Assembly (NCBI GenBank): GCA_032718865.1
Contig: JALUTQ010000040.1
Span: forward strand, 1,240,001 to 1,304,000
Direction: 5' to 3'
From: Tilletia caries
Lineage: Eukaryota; Basidiomycota; Exobasidiomycetes; Tilletiales; Tilletiaceae
Length of the DNA stretch: 64,000 nucleotides
Of the stretch, positions 11,912-21,868 are shown one piece after another. The translations under genes and the position numbers were made by a program. The stretch's first letter is position 1; each line of letters opens with the position of its first letter. The notes below the pieces were generated by a model. It worked only from the letters and a program-made list of their open reading frames with translations. It was not told the origin of the DNA and did not search any database.

Positions 11912-12042
11912 GGTGGTAGTGGAAAGGTGTAGAAGAAGACGATGAAGAGTGTGAGGAAGTGTAGAGTGAAAACAGAAGGCTGAAGAGATATGAGAGCTGT
12001 AGGGAACAATATCAGATATCGTGGGTCCGATCCGGCTCGACC

Positions 12043-12048
12043 TTTATA
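12043..12048 (-). promoter_or_regulatory. TATA box of gene 1 (left copy)
   Basis: TATAAAGG on the minus strand, about 130 bp upstream of the ATG at 11911; mirrored at 30846-30851. Confidence 0.65.
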
Positions 12049-13113
12049 GCTGTCGAAGGTAACGTATCACGCAGCTGCTGCGATCAGGTGGAAAGACGGT
12101 CAGCATCCGAGGAACTCGAGGCTGAGGGCTGAAGTCCCACGCATCATCGTACTCATAGTCGCCACCGACTCGGAGGGCTGCGCGCGATGCTGAGAAGATG
12201 ACGACCTCGACAGCCCATCGCGCATCGTGTGGCTCAGCCACACCATCGTCGGGCTAGCGAGACGCTGGGCAACTGACATCCCTTCCGCGCGGACAGACAG
12301 ATCGCCGAGCCCCAGACAAGAGCTGACAAAGACTTGTATGCCTCTGAGGTCCGGGGTGGGCGAGAGCTGTCAGTCCTCGATCCAAGCGCTGTGGACGAAC
12401 GTGCAGTCATGTTAGGCCTGAATGATACCGGTAGAATCTCAAGGTAATTGGTGTCAGTCGGAAAACAGCGTGGGATGGGTGCGAGTGCGATTCGGTTATT
12501 GTTGGCAGTGTCTGGAATTCGATATGAGCAGTAGTGTGAAAAGAGGGAGGCGTGGGAAGTTTGTATCTCGCTTGATCATCCAGCAGCAATCAGGAACGAA
12601 TGGGCGCAATTAAAAATATAAGACACACCTTACGGAATTCTAAACCAGCCACTGACGCGCTGACGTTAGGAGCGCAAATTTACCCGTACGCAAGGCGAGG
12701 TTGTCATTATTCATCGTTCCTGCGCCAATGATTGAACATGCGAGCTGTCGCGCACATTCATCCAAAGGATCGCCAATATCATAGCTCTGGCCTCTGAGTG
12801 CTGGGTGCAAAAACGCAACAGACCAAAGAAGGCCAGGGCGATAGTCCGCACTACTACGCGAGCGACAGGAACCACGCTGCCAAGTCGCCAATCTACAACG
12901 CCCAGGGGATGTTCGCGGGCAGGGGACGAGGCGTCAAGCGTCAAGCGTCAAGGACCACAACGCCGTCGGTTCGCGCAGCTGTCACGAGGATCGAGGTCGT
13001 AATAATCACGACCATGGTGCGTCATCGGGTTCTGCCTTCTCCAATCTGCATCCTCGCCCTCCTGGTTGCGAAGGACAGGCGTGGACTTAGGAGCCAAGAT
13101 CCAAGGTTCAGCC
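12049..13113. promoter_or_regulatory. Divergent intergenic region between gene 1 and gene 2 (left copy)
   Basis: About 1.3 kb separate the two start codons (11911 and 13241). No supported coding sequence lies here. Visible features are the two TATA boxes at the ends, a tandem CGTCAAG motif (about 12930-12955) and several short palindromes. The region is mirrored nearly base for base at 29780-30845, so it is under the same history as the genes. Shared regulation of the pair is an inference. Confidence 0.4.
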
Positions 13114-13119
13114 TATAAA
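13114..13119 (+). promoter_or_regulatory. TATA box of gene 2 (left copy)
   Basis: CCTATAAAGG, 127 bp before the ATG at 13241; mirrored at 29774-29779 for the intact copy. Confidence 0.65.
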
Positions 13120-13488
13120 GGCAGCACTGGTGGATCTCCATGGTGAGTATCAGACCTTCCTCGTCCCAACTGCCTCTTATTGCATCCTTTCAGCACTTTA
13201 CTCCTTTTTGCCTCTTCCAATCCTCTCCAATTACTTCATAATGGCTCGCCTCGCTTTCGCCGCTCTCGCCGCCCTCGCCTTTGCCGCCATCGCCAATGCA
13301 GGCCCATTGATCGCGGCCCGACAGAACCGCAACCCTACCTGTGGTACCGCCGGTGGTGAGTTCAGCTGGATTCTCGCGCTGCTACTTCCAACAGCCTTCG
13401 TCTCACCCTTCTTTCCCCCCTCCTTCTCCCCCTCGCAGATGCCACGCTCTCGGACTGCCAGGCGCTCGTTGACAACTGGCCCAACTTC

Positions 13489-13590
13489 TGTGGAAACTGA
13501 TGGTGGTTCTCATTTGACAGGAAGAAGTTTTACATGGAAGAAAGGGACACGCAGCACCCACGGCAGTCCGGCCCGGACCTCTACTTCACA
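13489..13590 (-). repeat. 3' LTR of the copia element (102 bp)
   Basis: Starts TGTGGAAACTGATGG and ends CTACTTCACA on the plus strand. Identical to the other LTR. In element orientation it is the 3' LTR. Confidence 0.95.
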
Positions 13591-13600
13591 CTCCCTCTCT
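13591..13600 (-). other. Polypurine tract of the copia element
   Basis: Element-strand AGAGAGGGAG immediately before the 3' LTR, the expected place for plus-strand priming. Confidence 0.65.
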
Positions 13601-13641
13601 GCGTAGTCTCCTGATCCCTCCTGTTCCTGTCCTCCAGTCCT

Positions 13642-14540
13642 TCACTCCCTGCGCAATTCCAATCCGATACGCTCCGCGTGCTGGTTGTGCTTGATGGTGC
13701 CGAGTGACTTGGTGAACGCGTCGGCAGGGTTGAGGTCGGTCGGGATGTACTCGAATGCGAAGGCTCCCAACTGGGTTTGATCCCGAACCCAATGGTGGAC
13801 GATGTCGATGTGCTTGCTGCGGTCATGGTGAGATCCAGGGTTCTTGACCAACTGGATTGCCGCCTGATTGTCGCAGTGCACCGTAATCGTCCCGACCAGC
13901 TGACCGCACGCCGTCAATGCTCCCTTGAGCATGATCGCTTCTCGACCAGCAACCCCCGCCGCAATGTACTCGGCCTCTGCCGTAGATAAAGCCACGGCGC
14001 CCTGCTTGCGCGAGCCCCAAGCCACCGCGCCTCCTCCGACCGTGAAGACGTAACCTGACATTGACCTCCTGTCGTCTTTGTCCGCAGCCCAGTCCGCATC
14101 GACAAACCCCCGAACCTGCAGATCCTCCGCGCCCCCAAACACCAGCCTCGCCCCAGACGTGCCACGTAGGTATCGCAAGCCGTGCTTTGCTGCGATCCAG
14201 TGCTCCTCCGAAGGGTCGGCACAAAACTTGCCGAGAACACTGACGAAGTAGGCGAGGTCGGCTCGAGTTCCTTGAGCAAAGTACGCCATGGATCCCACGA
14301 GAGCCTGGTATTGCGCCTTGTCCGCTCGTGCCTCGCCATCGACCGCCTTCCTCAGCGTCTGCTTTGCCATCATGGGCGTCTTGGCTGGCTTGCAGTCGGA
14401 CATACCGAACCGGGCGAGGACTTCCTCGGCGTACCGCTCTTGGTCAAGCGAGATCGTCTTCTGCCTGCGGTCTCGTTCGATCCGGATCCCCAAGCAGTAA
14501 TGCGCTGGCCCCAAGTCTGTTCCCTTGAACAGTCCAAGGC
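13642..14540 (-). pseudogene. Copia RT C-terminus and RNase H segment
   Basis: Third reading frame of the element: DLGPAHYCLGIRIERD, then the connection region, then RNase H with VDADWAADKDDRRSMSGY, ALSTAEAEYIAA and the HCDNQAAIQL motif, ending with the typical SKHIDIVHHWVRD and PADAFTKSL. The stop at 13642 lies about 50 bp before the polypurine tract, so the 3' end is complete. Confidence 0.88.
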
Positions 14541-16380
14541 CTTCGCTTTCTCGACACCGCTTCCCTTCGGCGCCGCGATCAGGATGTCGTCGACGTAGAC
14601 GAGCAGCATCGCAGGGCTTTCGCCGTTTCGGACGTAGATAGTCGGATCGAGAGCGCACTGCTCGAAGCCGATCGTCTTCAAGGGATCGCGAAGGACGGCG
14701 TACCAGTCGTGAGCGGACTGCTTGAGGCCGTACAAAGCCCGACGCAGCTTCAGGACCTGGTGTGGCATGAGCTCGACTCCTTCCGGCGGCAGCATGTAGA
14801 TGTCATGCGTCAGGGTCGCGTTCAAGTAGGCTGTCTCGAAGTCGATCTGGTGCAGCTCCATATCCAGGACGGCGACCAGCGCGCAGAACAGGCGCAGAAT
14901 CTGTAGACGCGAGGTTGGGGCGAAGGTCTCCTCGAAATCGACGCCTTGGACTTGCGTGAATCCTCGTGCTACTAGCCGTGCCTTGTACTTCTGGATCGTC
15001 GCGTCTCCGTTTCGCTTGACTCGAAAGACCCACTTGGCGCTGATCAGATTCGCTCCGAGGGGTGCCGTCACGATCTCCCACGTTCCCCGACCGTCATGGG
15101 ACTTCAGCTCCTTCTGCATGGCCTCGAGCCAGAGCTGGCTGTCCTTACGCCGAGTCGCCTCCGCAACGGACCAAGGATCGTCGTAGGGAACTTCGCTGGG
15201 TTCCAAGACAACGAAACACGTCCCTACCGTATAGGCGCCGTCCGGTTCCTTGCGCTTCCGGCTGGTAGGCGGCAGCGATATCTCGACCGCAGGCTGTCCC
15301 GCAATCCTCGCGCTTCGTCGCCCAACGTTTGCCTCCTGCACGATCGCCTGGCCGCGCTCGCCTCCTCTGTCTGCTCCCTCTGTCGCCGCGAGCTCGTGAT
15401 GGAGATCGGCTAGCAGCCTTGCGATCCGGCCCATCTCGTCGTAGGCAACCGGCTCTCCGCGGGCTGCTCGTTCCATCGCCTCACGAACTCCCTCTGGCGC
15501 AGCGTTCTCGTCCAAAACAGCCTGCATCGCTGCTCGGACGCCTTCTCCGACCTCCAACTGACCTCCCATCCGCACCGGCTCCTTCTCGACACGTCCCACT
15601 TGCGCGTCGTCACCGGTGAGGTTGAGGGCTCTGAGCTGCGCAACTTGCTGCTCGTACTGACGGCTCTGCTCCTTCTCGAGCAGCGTGCCCGCCTTTCCTT
15701 CTTCGTCGAACACAACCGAGTGCTCGATCATCTCCTTCTTCGAGATGGGGTCCCACAGCCGGGACGCATTCGTGAAGGCTGGACCGAGGTAGATGCAAGG
15801 CATAGCCTTCGTGCTAAACTTGCCCGTCCTGTGTACCTCGGGAATCTTCGCCCATGCAACGCATCCAAAGACTCGGAAACGCTCCGGCTTTGGTGGTCGC
15901 CCGTGCAATGCCTCATAAGGCGTCTCTCCCTTCTTCAATCCCGTCGCCGGCACTCTGTTCTTCACGTACGCTGCGTTTCGCACAGCGGCAGGCCAAAATG
16001 ATGCTGGTAGATTTGCTGCAATCAATATCGTTCTACACATCTCCGTTACCGTTCGCACTGCTCTCTCTGCCACCCCGTTGCTCTGGGGCGCATAGCGTGG
16101 CGATGGTTCGACCTTGACTCCATGTTTGGCCCAATACTCCAACAGCTCTGCCGAGTTGAGCTCCGACGCGTTGTCCGTGCGGATTCGGCTGATGGGCTTC
16201 TCCGGGTAGCGAGTCATTGCTTGAGCGTGGAAGGCTTTGAGGATGTTCGCGGCTTCCGACTTGTACTGCATCGTGCTGACCCAGACGTGGTGACTCGCTT
16301 CATCAGTGATGATGAGCCCGTACTTCGCGCCGCCCAGTGCCTGCCCATCCTTTAGATTCACGGGGCCAAAAAGGGTCAAC
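14370..16380 (-). pseudogene. Copia integrase core and reverse transcriptase, frameshifted at both ends
   Basis: Integrase core residues are visible as IITDE, RTDNASEL and GVAERAVRTV (the D,D,E triad). The reverse transcriptase follows: YKARLVARGFTQ, FAPTSRL, HQIDFETAYLN and the catalytic LLVYVDDILIA. The frame joins the Gag-protease frame only by a shift near 16366-16377, and loses the RNase H frame near 14521-14545 (after VEKAKAL). Both sites look like small indels rather than a conserved programmed shift, because copia elements normally have one long frame. Confidence 0.88.
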
Positions 16381-17922
16381 GTGGATCTTGCTGAGTGGCC
16401 GATGCTCCCGCTCACCTATCGCTATGCGCGGGTGCTTGCTCCTCGCAATCTTGCCCTCAGCGCAGTCCGAGCAGAAACCGAGTGGACCGAGCTTCTTGGG
16501 CATGCCAGCGACGGTGCCTGTTGCTGCCAAGGCTTGGAGCGTAGACTCGCCGATATGACCGGCGCAACGATGCCAGTGCATCGTGTCTGGATCGCCGCTC
16601 GTGTCCGACGCCATCATCGCTGAGTCTGTCTTGGCTGACTCCAGCGGAACGACCCAGTTCTCGCCGACGACTGTGGCCTTCATGAGGACTTGACCAGATT
16701 CGCCGACAGTCACGACTGCGGACGTATTGTCGAACGCGATGGTGCAGCCGCTCTTGGTGAGGCGCTTGCCGCCGATGAGGTTGCCGATGGCGGATGGGCA
16801 ATGGGCCACGTCCCTCAGCTCGATCCTGAGGCCGGCTTGCGTCGTGACAACGAGGTCACCGTATCCGGCGACTGGCATGAGCCCTCCGTTGGCGCACTCG
16901 ATGCCCGTGTCCGGCTTGGCCGCTCGGTACTTGGTGAGGCCGGATGCGTCGGCTACGATGTGTCTGGAGCTGCCGGTGTCCAGGATGAAGTGCCCAGCCA
17001 TCGTGCTGGGGGCACCCACCGCGCACGCGAAGTCGACGTCCGCAGGGCTATCCGTAGCCTGCTTCTTGGTCTCTCGCGCCATGGCCGCAGTGTCCTGGTG
17101 TTTCTTGCTATCGACTTTCGTGCTGATGAAGTCTTGAGCCGAGTCGATTTGGGGGCAGTTGTAGAAACGATGCCCCTTCTGCTTGCAGAGCCAACATGCT
17201 CCGCCAAAGGAACCTTCGTCCTTTGAGGTGCTTCCGTGCCTGCTCGCCGGAGAGCCTCCTTTGCCGCTGCTCTTTGCAGGGCTGGGCGCGTGGTAGACCG
17301 CGAAGGCAGCGTCCTGTCGGGTCTTGGCGTCCTTCTCATCCTCACGCTTGAGGGACCGTTCCGCTTCCAGGATCTTCGACCGAAGCTCCGTCCACGACGT
17401 CGTTGCGCTCGCGCTCCACTTGAAGCCTCGGTACGCAGACGGCAGACTCCAGAGCAGCTCGATACAGCGCTCCTCCTCGTCGACCGGCTTGCCGATTTGG
17501 AGTAGCTGCTCGTAGAGACCGGCGAGCTGTCCGATGTGGTCGCGCATTGAGTCCTTGGGGGCCGTCAGTGCGTCGAGGAGCTCGCTCTTGAGCTGGAGTC
17601 TTGCCTCCACCGAAGTGCTTCGATACTCGTCGCGGAGGTAGTCCCAGAGGACCTTCGCATTCTCCGTGCCGAGTCGGGCCAGATCGGTCTGGATCTCGTC
17701 GCTGGTGGTGAGGAAGATGCATCCGTATGCCTTTGCGTCGGCTGTCGTCCAATCCTTGAGCTCCTGCGCCGCTGCCCCCTCACCGGGTGGTGTCCCGGGC
17801 GCAACGGCGGACCAGTAGCCGTGGGATCGCAGGACCGTCTTGACGCGCTCCGCCCACAGTCGGTAGTTGGGACCGAGCAGGGGCGCGATGCCTTCACGCA
17901 ACTTGTCCGAGGAGCTTGTCAT
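16303..17922 (-). CDS. Copia Gag-protease and N-terminal integrase (GAG-pre-integrase) segment
   Basis: 539 codons. The N-terminal 200 residues are a UBN2-type Gag (motif LWDYLRDEYRSTSVEARLQL). A CCHC zinc knuckle CWLCKQKGHRFYNC follows, then the protease active site FILDTGSSRHIV, then the HHCC integrase zinc-binding region (HWHRCAGHIGES, then CSDC). The frame leaves the integrase after KIHVD; one extra base relative to the expected DLFGPVN continuation shifts it. Expected to form the virus-like particle and process the polyprotein if the frame were intact. Confidence 0.9.
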   Translation of the reverse strand: MTSSSDKLREGIAPLLGPNYRLWAERVKTVLRSHGYWSAVAPGTPPGEGAAAQELKDWTTADAKAYGCIFLTTSDEIQTDLARLGTENAKVLWDYLRDEYRSTSVEARLQLKSELLDALTAPKDSMRDHIGQLAGLYEQLLQIGKPVDEEERCIELLWSLPSAYRGFKWSASATTSWTELRSKILEAERSLKREDEKDAKTRQDAAFAVYHAPSPAKSSGKGGSPASRHGSTSKDEGSFGGACWLCKQKGHRFYNCPQIDSAQDFISTKVDSKKHQDTAAMARETKKQATDSPADVDFACAVGAPSTMAGHFILDTGSSRHIVADASGLTKYRAAKPDTGIECANGGLMPVAGYGDLVVTTQAGLRIELRDVAHCPSAIGNLIGGKRLTKSGCTIAFDNTSAVVTVGESGQVLMKATVVGENWVVPLESAKTDSAMMASDTSGDPDTMHWHRCAGHIGESTLQALAATGTVAGMPKKLGPLGFCSDCAEGKIARSKHPRIAIGEREHRPLSKIHVDPFWPRESKGWAGTGRREVRAHHH

Positions 17923-17944
17923 CTTGTGGGTAGCTAAGGGTTAA

Positions 17945-17961
17945 GCAGTGGACTCATAACC
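17945..17961 (-). other. Putative primer binding site of the copia element
   Basis: Directly adjoining the 5' LTR, the element strand reads GGTTATGAGTCCACTGC. The core is the complement of an anticodon loop with CAU (CTCATAACC), as in the internal 'half-tRNA' initiator-Met priming known for Drosophila copia, not the usual tRNA 3'-end complement starting TGG. Assigned by motif only. Confidence 0.5.
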
Positions 17962-18063
17962 TGTGGAAACTGATGGTGGTTCTCATTTGACAGGAAGAAG
18001 TTTTACATGGAAGAAAGGGACACGCAGCACCCACGGCAGTCCGGCCCGGACCTCTACTTCACA
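17962..18063 (-). repeat. 5' LTR of the copia element (102 bp)
   Basis: Identical to 13489-13590. At 102 bp it is short for a copia element. The Gag start codon (17922) is only 39 bp downstream. Confidence 0.95.
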
Positions 18064-18446
18064 ACTTCGGCAACTACGAGCGCACCTGCACGTACAGTGT
18101 CAGCTCAACCGCCTATAACCCGGCGTGCTACGGCAACTGCTGCGTCTACGTCACCACTGTGAGTGTTCAGACCTTGCTCAGCTCGCTCCAATCGTTACAT
18201 TCACTCACTCCTCCATCCCTCACTCACTTCATCTCGCCTCTCCTCTGCCGACCACAGAACCAGGCCCGCTGGGACGACCCCGACGCCGACATTGGTGACG
18301 TCCGCAAGGCTGCCCAAACCATTCTCGGATGCGGCAGTGCCGAGAAGAACTCGGTCAACGGTGTCATCGACGTCGAGCAGGACGGCGTCCAGGGCCGGGT
18401 CTGCCTCTCTGACGGTGCTGGATGCGGTGACTGCTTCTCTGACTGA

Positions 18447-20034
18447 AAGCACAGCCTACCCTGCCCCTGCTCTCTCATAAATACCGCAACGGCGCTTTTC
18501 CGCACTTGCCTGTAATTTCGATCATAGCCACTGTACAATCAATGAATGAATGAGATTTCCACAAAGAACCTTCGTTTGGACCTTGCCTGCTTCTACCGTG
18601 TATCATTCGTCCCTTTGCTTACTTGCATGTCTCCATCTCTTTGACATTCATGGACAGCTCTTTTGAATCTTGCACATACGATCATTCCATCATACCTTGA
18701 GTCCAGCTCAGCAGACAGTCTTGATGGCAATCCTGATGACCAGATCGAAGGCTTACCCCTACGAGATGGAGTGAGCTGTACGCTGACTACTGAGCGCTGA
18801 GCGCTTGCACGACAACGCATCTACCTCGCTGGCTATCCACACTACTTCAGCGCTCAGCGCTCAGCGCCTAAACGTGCGCATCCATGCACGTGTCGAGCTT
18901 ACACATACGTCGATCTGCATTCTGCACAGCTGAGGATATGCATGGAAAGACGCACATGCACATCTTGGACTATCTGCACGATGCACGTATGTTTCCTCAG
19001 CCATCAGCGCATCAGCGCCCAGCTGAACCTTACACACATACTTGAATAGACGGCTGACCCCATGGGTTCCCGCACGGGAAGTCAGCTCTGATCGCTACGA
19101 AGAAATGCGCCCCCGACATGGAATCCATGCCTTTGCTCCTCGATCTTGGACGCCGTGTTGGAAGTGCAATGTACGCAGCTCGGCGCTGGTAACGTTCGAA
19201 TTCGCACGCGCATGTGAGCTGTGGGGCAGTCAGACTGTCAGGCTGACAAAGCCCAAATGTCAAAGCTAGAAGAACGTCAGGCTGTGTATGGTGATCGCAT
19301 CGGACATCTCCTTTGAAATCAGCCTATAGCAAGGTACATCGAGGTACGGGCGTACGGCGGTAGTCCGCTACGGCGCTACGCGCTGTCGCCTGTCAAAGGC
19401 AGACCCGAGGCGCTGGTTCTTCCGTCCTCGGAAGCCACTACGCCAGTAGTGCGTCTTGGCATCCGGAAGAACATGGTAGAAACCACATGCATGGAACACG
19501 TTGTGCGTTCTGCAACTCTAATTGCTGTTTACCCCGCCAAGCGCCACAGAAATGCGAGGCGCAATTATTCATTGCAGATTTACCCACGCTACCGAAACTG
19601 ACTGGATCCAATCTCTTCGACCAAACGCCAGAATCACCCGGAGTGCGTTCATTCGGTTGTGGGCATCGAATCTGGTCTGCTGAGTTGCTCCTGCTCACCC
19701 GCTCACCACCACGATCCGCCGCCTGACAGCTGACAGCTGACAGCTGACAGCTGACAGCTGACCGCTGATCTCGTCAGCAGCAGTCTCGCTTCGCAGTTCG
19801 CAGTGCTGTCGCCCGTGCGGGTCGGCTATCGTGGTCAGTGAAGGGCCATGACTCCATGAGCGAATCGACGCCCTCTGTTCTTTCTTGGCTACTGGCGCCT
19901 GGCCTCGGGTGTGTGCCTGTGACGCGGTGATGATCGCAGGCTGAAGCGCAGAAACCATCACTTCGTATTCTCTAAGGAGGAAAAATGACTTGCAACGGAG
20001 ACCCAAAGGCGCTGACAGTCTCGTCCCTAGCTGC
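18447..20034. other. Intergenic between gene 2 and gene 3 (left copy) with short tandem repeats
   Basis: No supported gene. It holds clustered AGCGCT/CAGCGCTCAGCGC palindromic repeats (about 18793-18870 and 19005-19020), repeated CATGCACATG-like words (18880-18990), and a perfect five-unit heptamer array GACAGCT at about 19724-19760. All are mirrored in the right arm (27713-28680). Confidence 0.45.
19724..19760 (+). repeat. Heptamer tandem repeat (GACAGCT)5
   Basis: Five perfect GACAGCT units followed by a variant GACCGCT; each AGCTG core contains CAGCTG, an E-box-like palindrome. Same unit number in the mirrored copy (about 27713-27751). About 400 bp upstream of gene 3. Confidence 0.8.
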
Positions 20035-20049
20035 TATATATATATATAA
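20035..20049 (+). promoter_or_regulatory. TATA box of gene 3 (left copy)
   Basis: An extended alternating TATATATATATAA tract 111 bp before the ATG at 20160; mirrored at about 27426-27440. Confidence 0.65.
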
Positions 20050-20159
20050 GGGGAGCACCGACGCAGCTCTTCCATTTCTTCTGACCCACCCATCTCTCAT
20101 TCGCTATTCGTCTGCCTCATCTTCTTTTTCACATCACTTCACATTCATACTCTTCCAAG

Positions 20160-20856
20160 ATGCGCTCCGCTTCCTTCGCTGCCCTCTTCACCCTCGTCGC
20201 CGCCTTCTCCGGCGCGAACGCTGCCATTCTCCGGGCCCGTGACGAGCCCAAGCTCGAGTGCGGTGTCACCGGCGACGCTCCCCTCGAAGCGTGCCGCAAT
20301 CTCGACCTCGACAACATCAACGTGAGTCCCTGCCTTCGTCAACGCTACCAGCCGCTTAACCAGGTCAGTCAGCTGATGCTCAGCCTCTCCTTCTCTACCT
20401 GCTCACATTAGACCTCGAACACCTGCGACATCGGCATCGGTGGCAACAAGCACAACGTTCTTGCATGCGCCAGCTTGCCCGGAAGCTCGGGCGGTGGCGC
20501 ACTCGACTGCTGCGTCTACTCGACTGTCAACAACTGGGTGAGTTCTACCTCCGGCTCCATGATCAAGTCGGACAGCATGCTTACTCACCCCCTTATCCGC
20601 TCATCTCGAATCTCAATCAGCGCCCCGAGATTCTCAAGGATATCGTAGGCAAGATCCTCGACGGCTGCGGCGCTCCTCAGAACGACGACCAGCCCGGCGG
20701 CACGGTCAACGGACGCTACTTCGACGAGGGAGGCCAGCGCACCTGCATCGGCAACGGAGACGGCTGGTGAGTAGCTGTGGCTCATCCTCTGCACAGATGT
20801 TCGTGAGCTGATGCGTGCTTCAACCGGGTTCCTACAGCACCGACTGTGCCACCTAA
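20160..20856 (+). CDS. 10-cysteine secreted protein ('gene 3', left copy)
   Basis: Four exons: 20160-20321, 20412-20537, 20621-20766, 20838-20856; 150 aa. Signal peptide at residues 1-21 (MRSASFAALFTLVAAFSGANA), then a short Arg-rich pro-region (ILRARDE). The mature protein has ten cysteines: CGVTGDAPLEAC, TCDIG, LACA, DCCVYST, DGCG, TCIGNGDGCTDC. The same ten positions occur in gene 2 (CGTAGDATLSDC, CCVYVT, VNG, CLSDGAGCGDC), and both share a phase-0 intron just after CCVY, so the two are paralogues. The family is not one I recognise. Likely disulphide-stabilised and extracellular. Convergent with CX15C copy B. Confidence 0.87.
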
Positions 20857-21868
20857 TGGTCTTCTCCCAAGGCGCAGTCAACAACCTCGTAGTCCGCACC
20901 GCTGCCATACCCTGCCAGACCGAAAGAGAATCTAAATTTGTATTTGTCGTATAAACATCGCCACGGTCGAAGTCCAATATCATATCTGTCGTCTATCATC
21001 TATGAGCTGTGAACTTCCTCCTCCGCATCACACGATTCCTGTACAGACCCCAGAGCTGAAGAAAGCATGACATGTGGGACGTGGCCGACTCGAGAAGAGT
21101 TCTCACTGACCTCATCTCGATTACGACGTCTTCACATCTTTTACGTCAGACGGTCAGGCGGTTAGGGCAAGTATGGATTGACAAATACGTTGGTAACACT
21201 TACGTATGTAAATTACGTGAGCAGCCAACGATCGAATATTGAGTGTATCAGCGTCTGCTACATTCAAACCGAAGGCCAGAGGTACGACAATCATATCATT
21301 CCTGTCGACCGCTGAAATGCCTTCAGACAGCGCTCGTTACATGATAAAAGCTCCCTGTTTACCGACCTGTTCTGTGTGTATGTTGACTCCAGCTCTTGGC
21401 TGAAAACATCTGCACATGGATGGGTCTCATTTCAACATGTCGAATCAGCAAAAAGAAAACATCGGAGAGCGCAATGGGCGATGGGCGATGGGCGACGGGC
21501 GATAGATTGTGGCATCTGATCGAAAGACCTTGAAGTCTGCCGACCAGGATGCCAGGACGAGATGAACGAGGGCAGGGCACAGAACGTCCTTGTCTGAAAC
21601 AACCAATAAACACATAATCAAAAGACCTAGTCCGCTGAGGGTAAGGACCCGGTCATGCTCGTGGCATGCTCTTCGACCTTGGTCCCGCTCTCTCTCGTAC
21701 CGTCACGACCGCGTCTGTACTTCCATGGACCATCGTCGTGATGGAGGATGGAAGCCTGCAATGCTGTATCATCGAATATCGCCCACTTATGTCTGGTCTG
21801 TGTCGTTGACGTTTTTCACCTATAACAAAGCACAACGCTTCTTTGCAACCTTGACAGAGTCACAAACG
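20857..21868. other. Intergenic between gene 3 and CX15C copy B
   Basis: No gene seen. 21476-21500 is a small GATGGGC tandem repeat. From about 21540 the sequence is the conserved downstream flank shared by all CX15C copies, including a stretch whose plus strand could read LPWTIVVMEDGSLQCCII in the A, B, C and D copies; no start or splice context supports it as a gene. Confidence 0.4.

Larger units (their letters stand above)
13489..18063 (-). mobile_element. Ty1/copia LTR retrotransposon, 4575 bp, inserted in gene 2
   Basis: LTRs at 13489-13590 and 17962-18063 are identical and begin TG and end CA. The flanking 5-bp target duplication is ACTTC (13484-13488 and 18064-18068); the empty site is preserved in the right arm near 29405. 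Internal order on the minus strand is Gag with zinc knuckle, aspartic protease, integrase, reverse transcriptase, RNase H: the copia order. The coding region is broken by two frame changes (near 16366-16377 and near 14521-14545), so this copy looks non-autonomous unless these are consensus errors. Identical LTRs indicate recent insertion, though 102 bp gives little resolution. Confidence 0.97.
13241..18446 (+). pseudogene. 10-cysteine secreted protein gene ('gene 2', left copy) split by a Ty1/copia element
   Basis: Exon 1 13241-13355, intron 13356-13438, exon 2 13439-13488 then interrupted, resuming at 18069-18158, intron 18159-18257, exon 3 18258-18446. The transposon sits in exon 2 within the codons for NWPNFGNYE, bracketed by the duplicated ACTTC. 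Everything on both sides still matches the intact copy at 29028-29653, so inactivation is recent. Its promoter, signal peptide and first cysteines remain, so a truncated secreted peptide might still be made until a stop inside the LTR or the element's terminal sequence; this is inference. Confidence 0.9.

Noticed and set aside
16360..16380. Programmed frameshift between Gag and Pol in the copia element
   Set aside because: The shift lies inside the integrase, not between Gag and protease, and a second shift occurs in the RT, so small indels are the simpler explanation.
20160..20856. Assignment of genes 2 and 3 to a known killer-toxin or Ecp2-type family
   Set aside because: Size, signal peptide and cysteines are compatible, but I cannot match the cysteine spacing to any such family, so no function is claimed.
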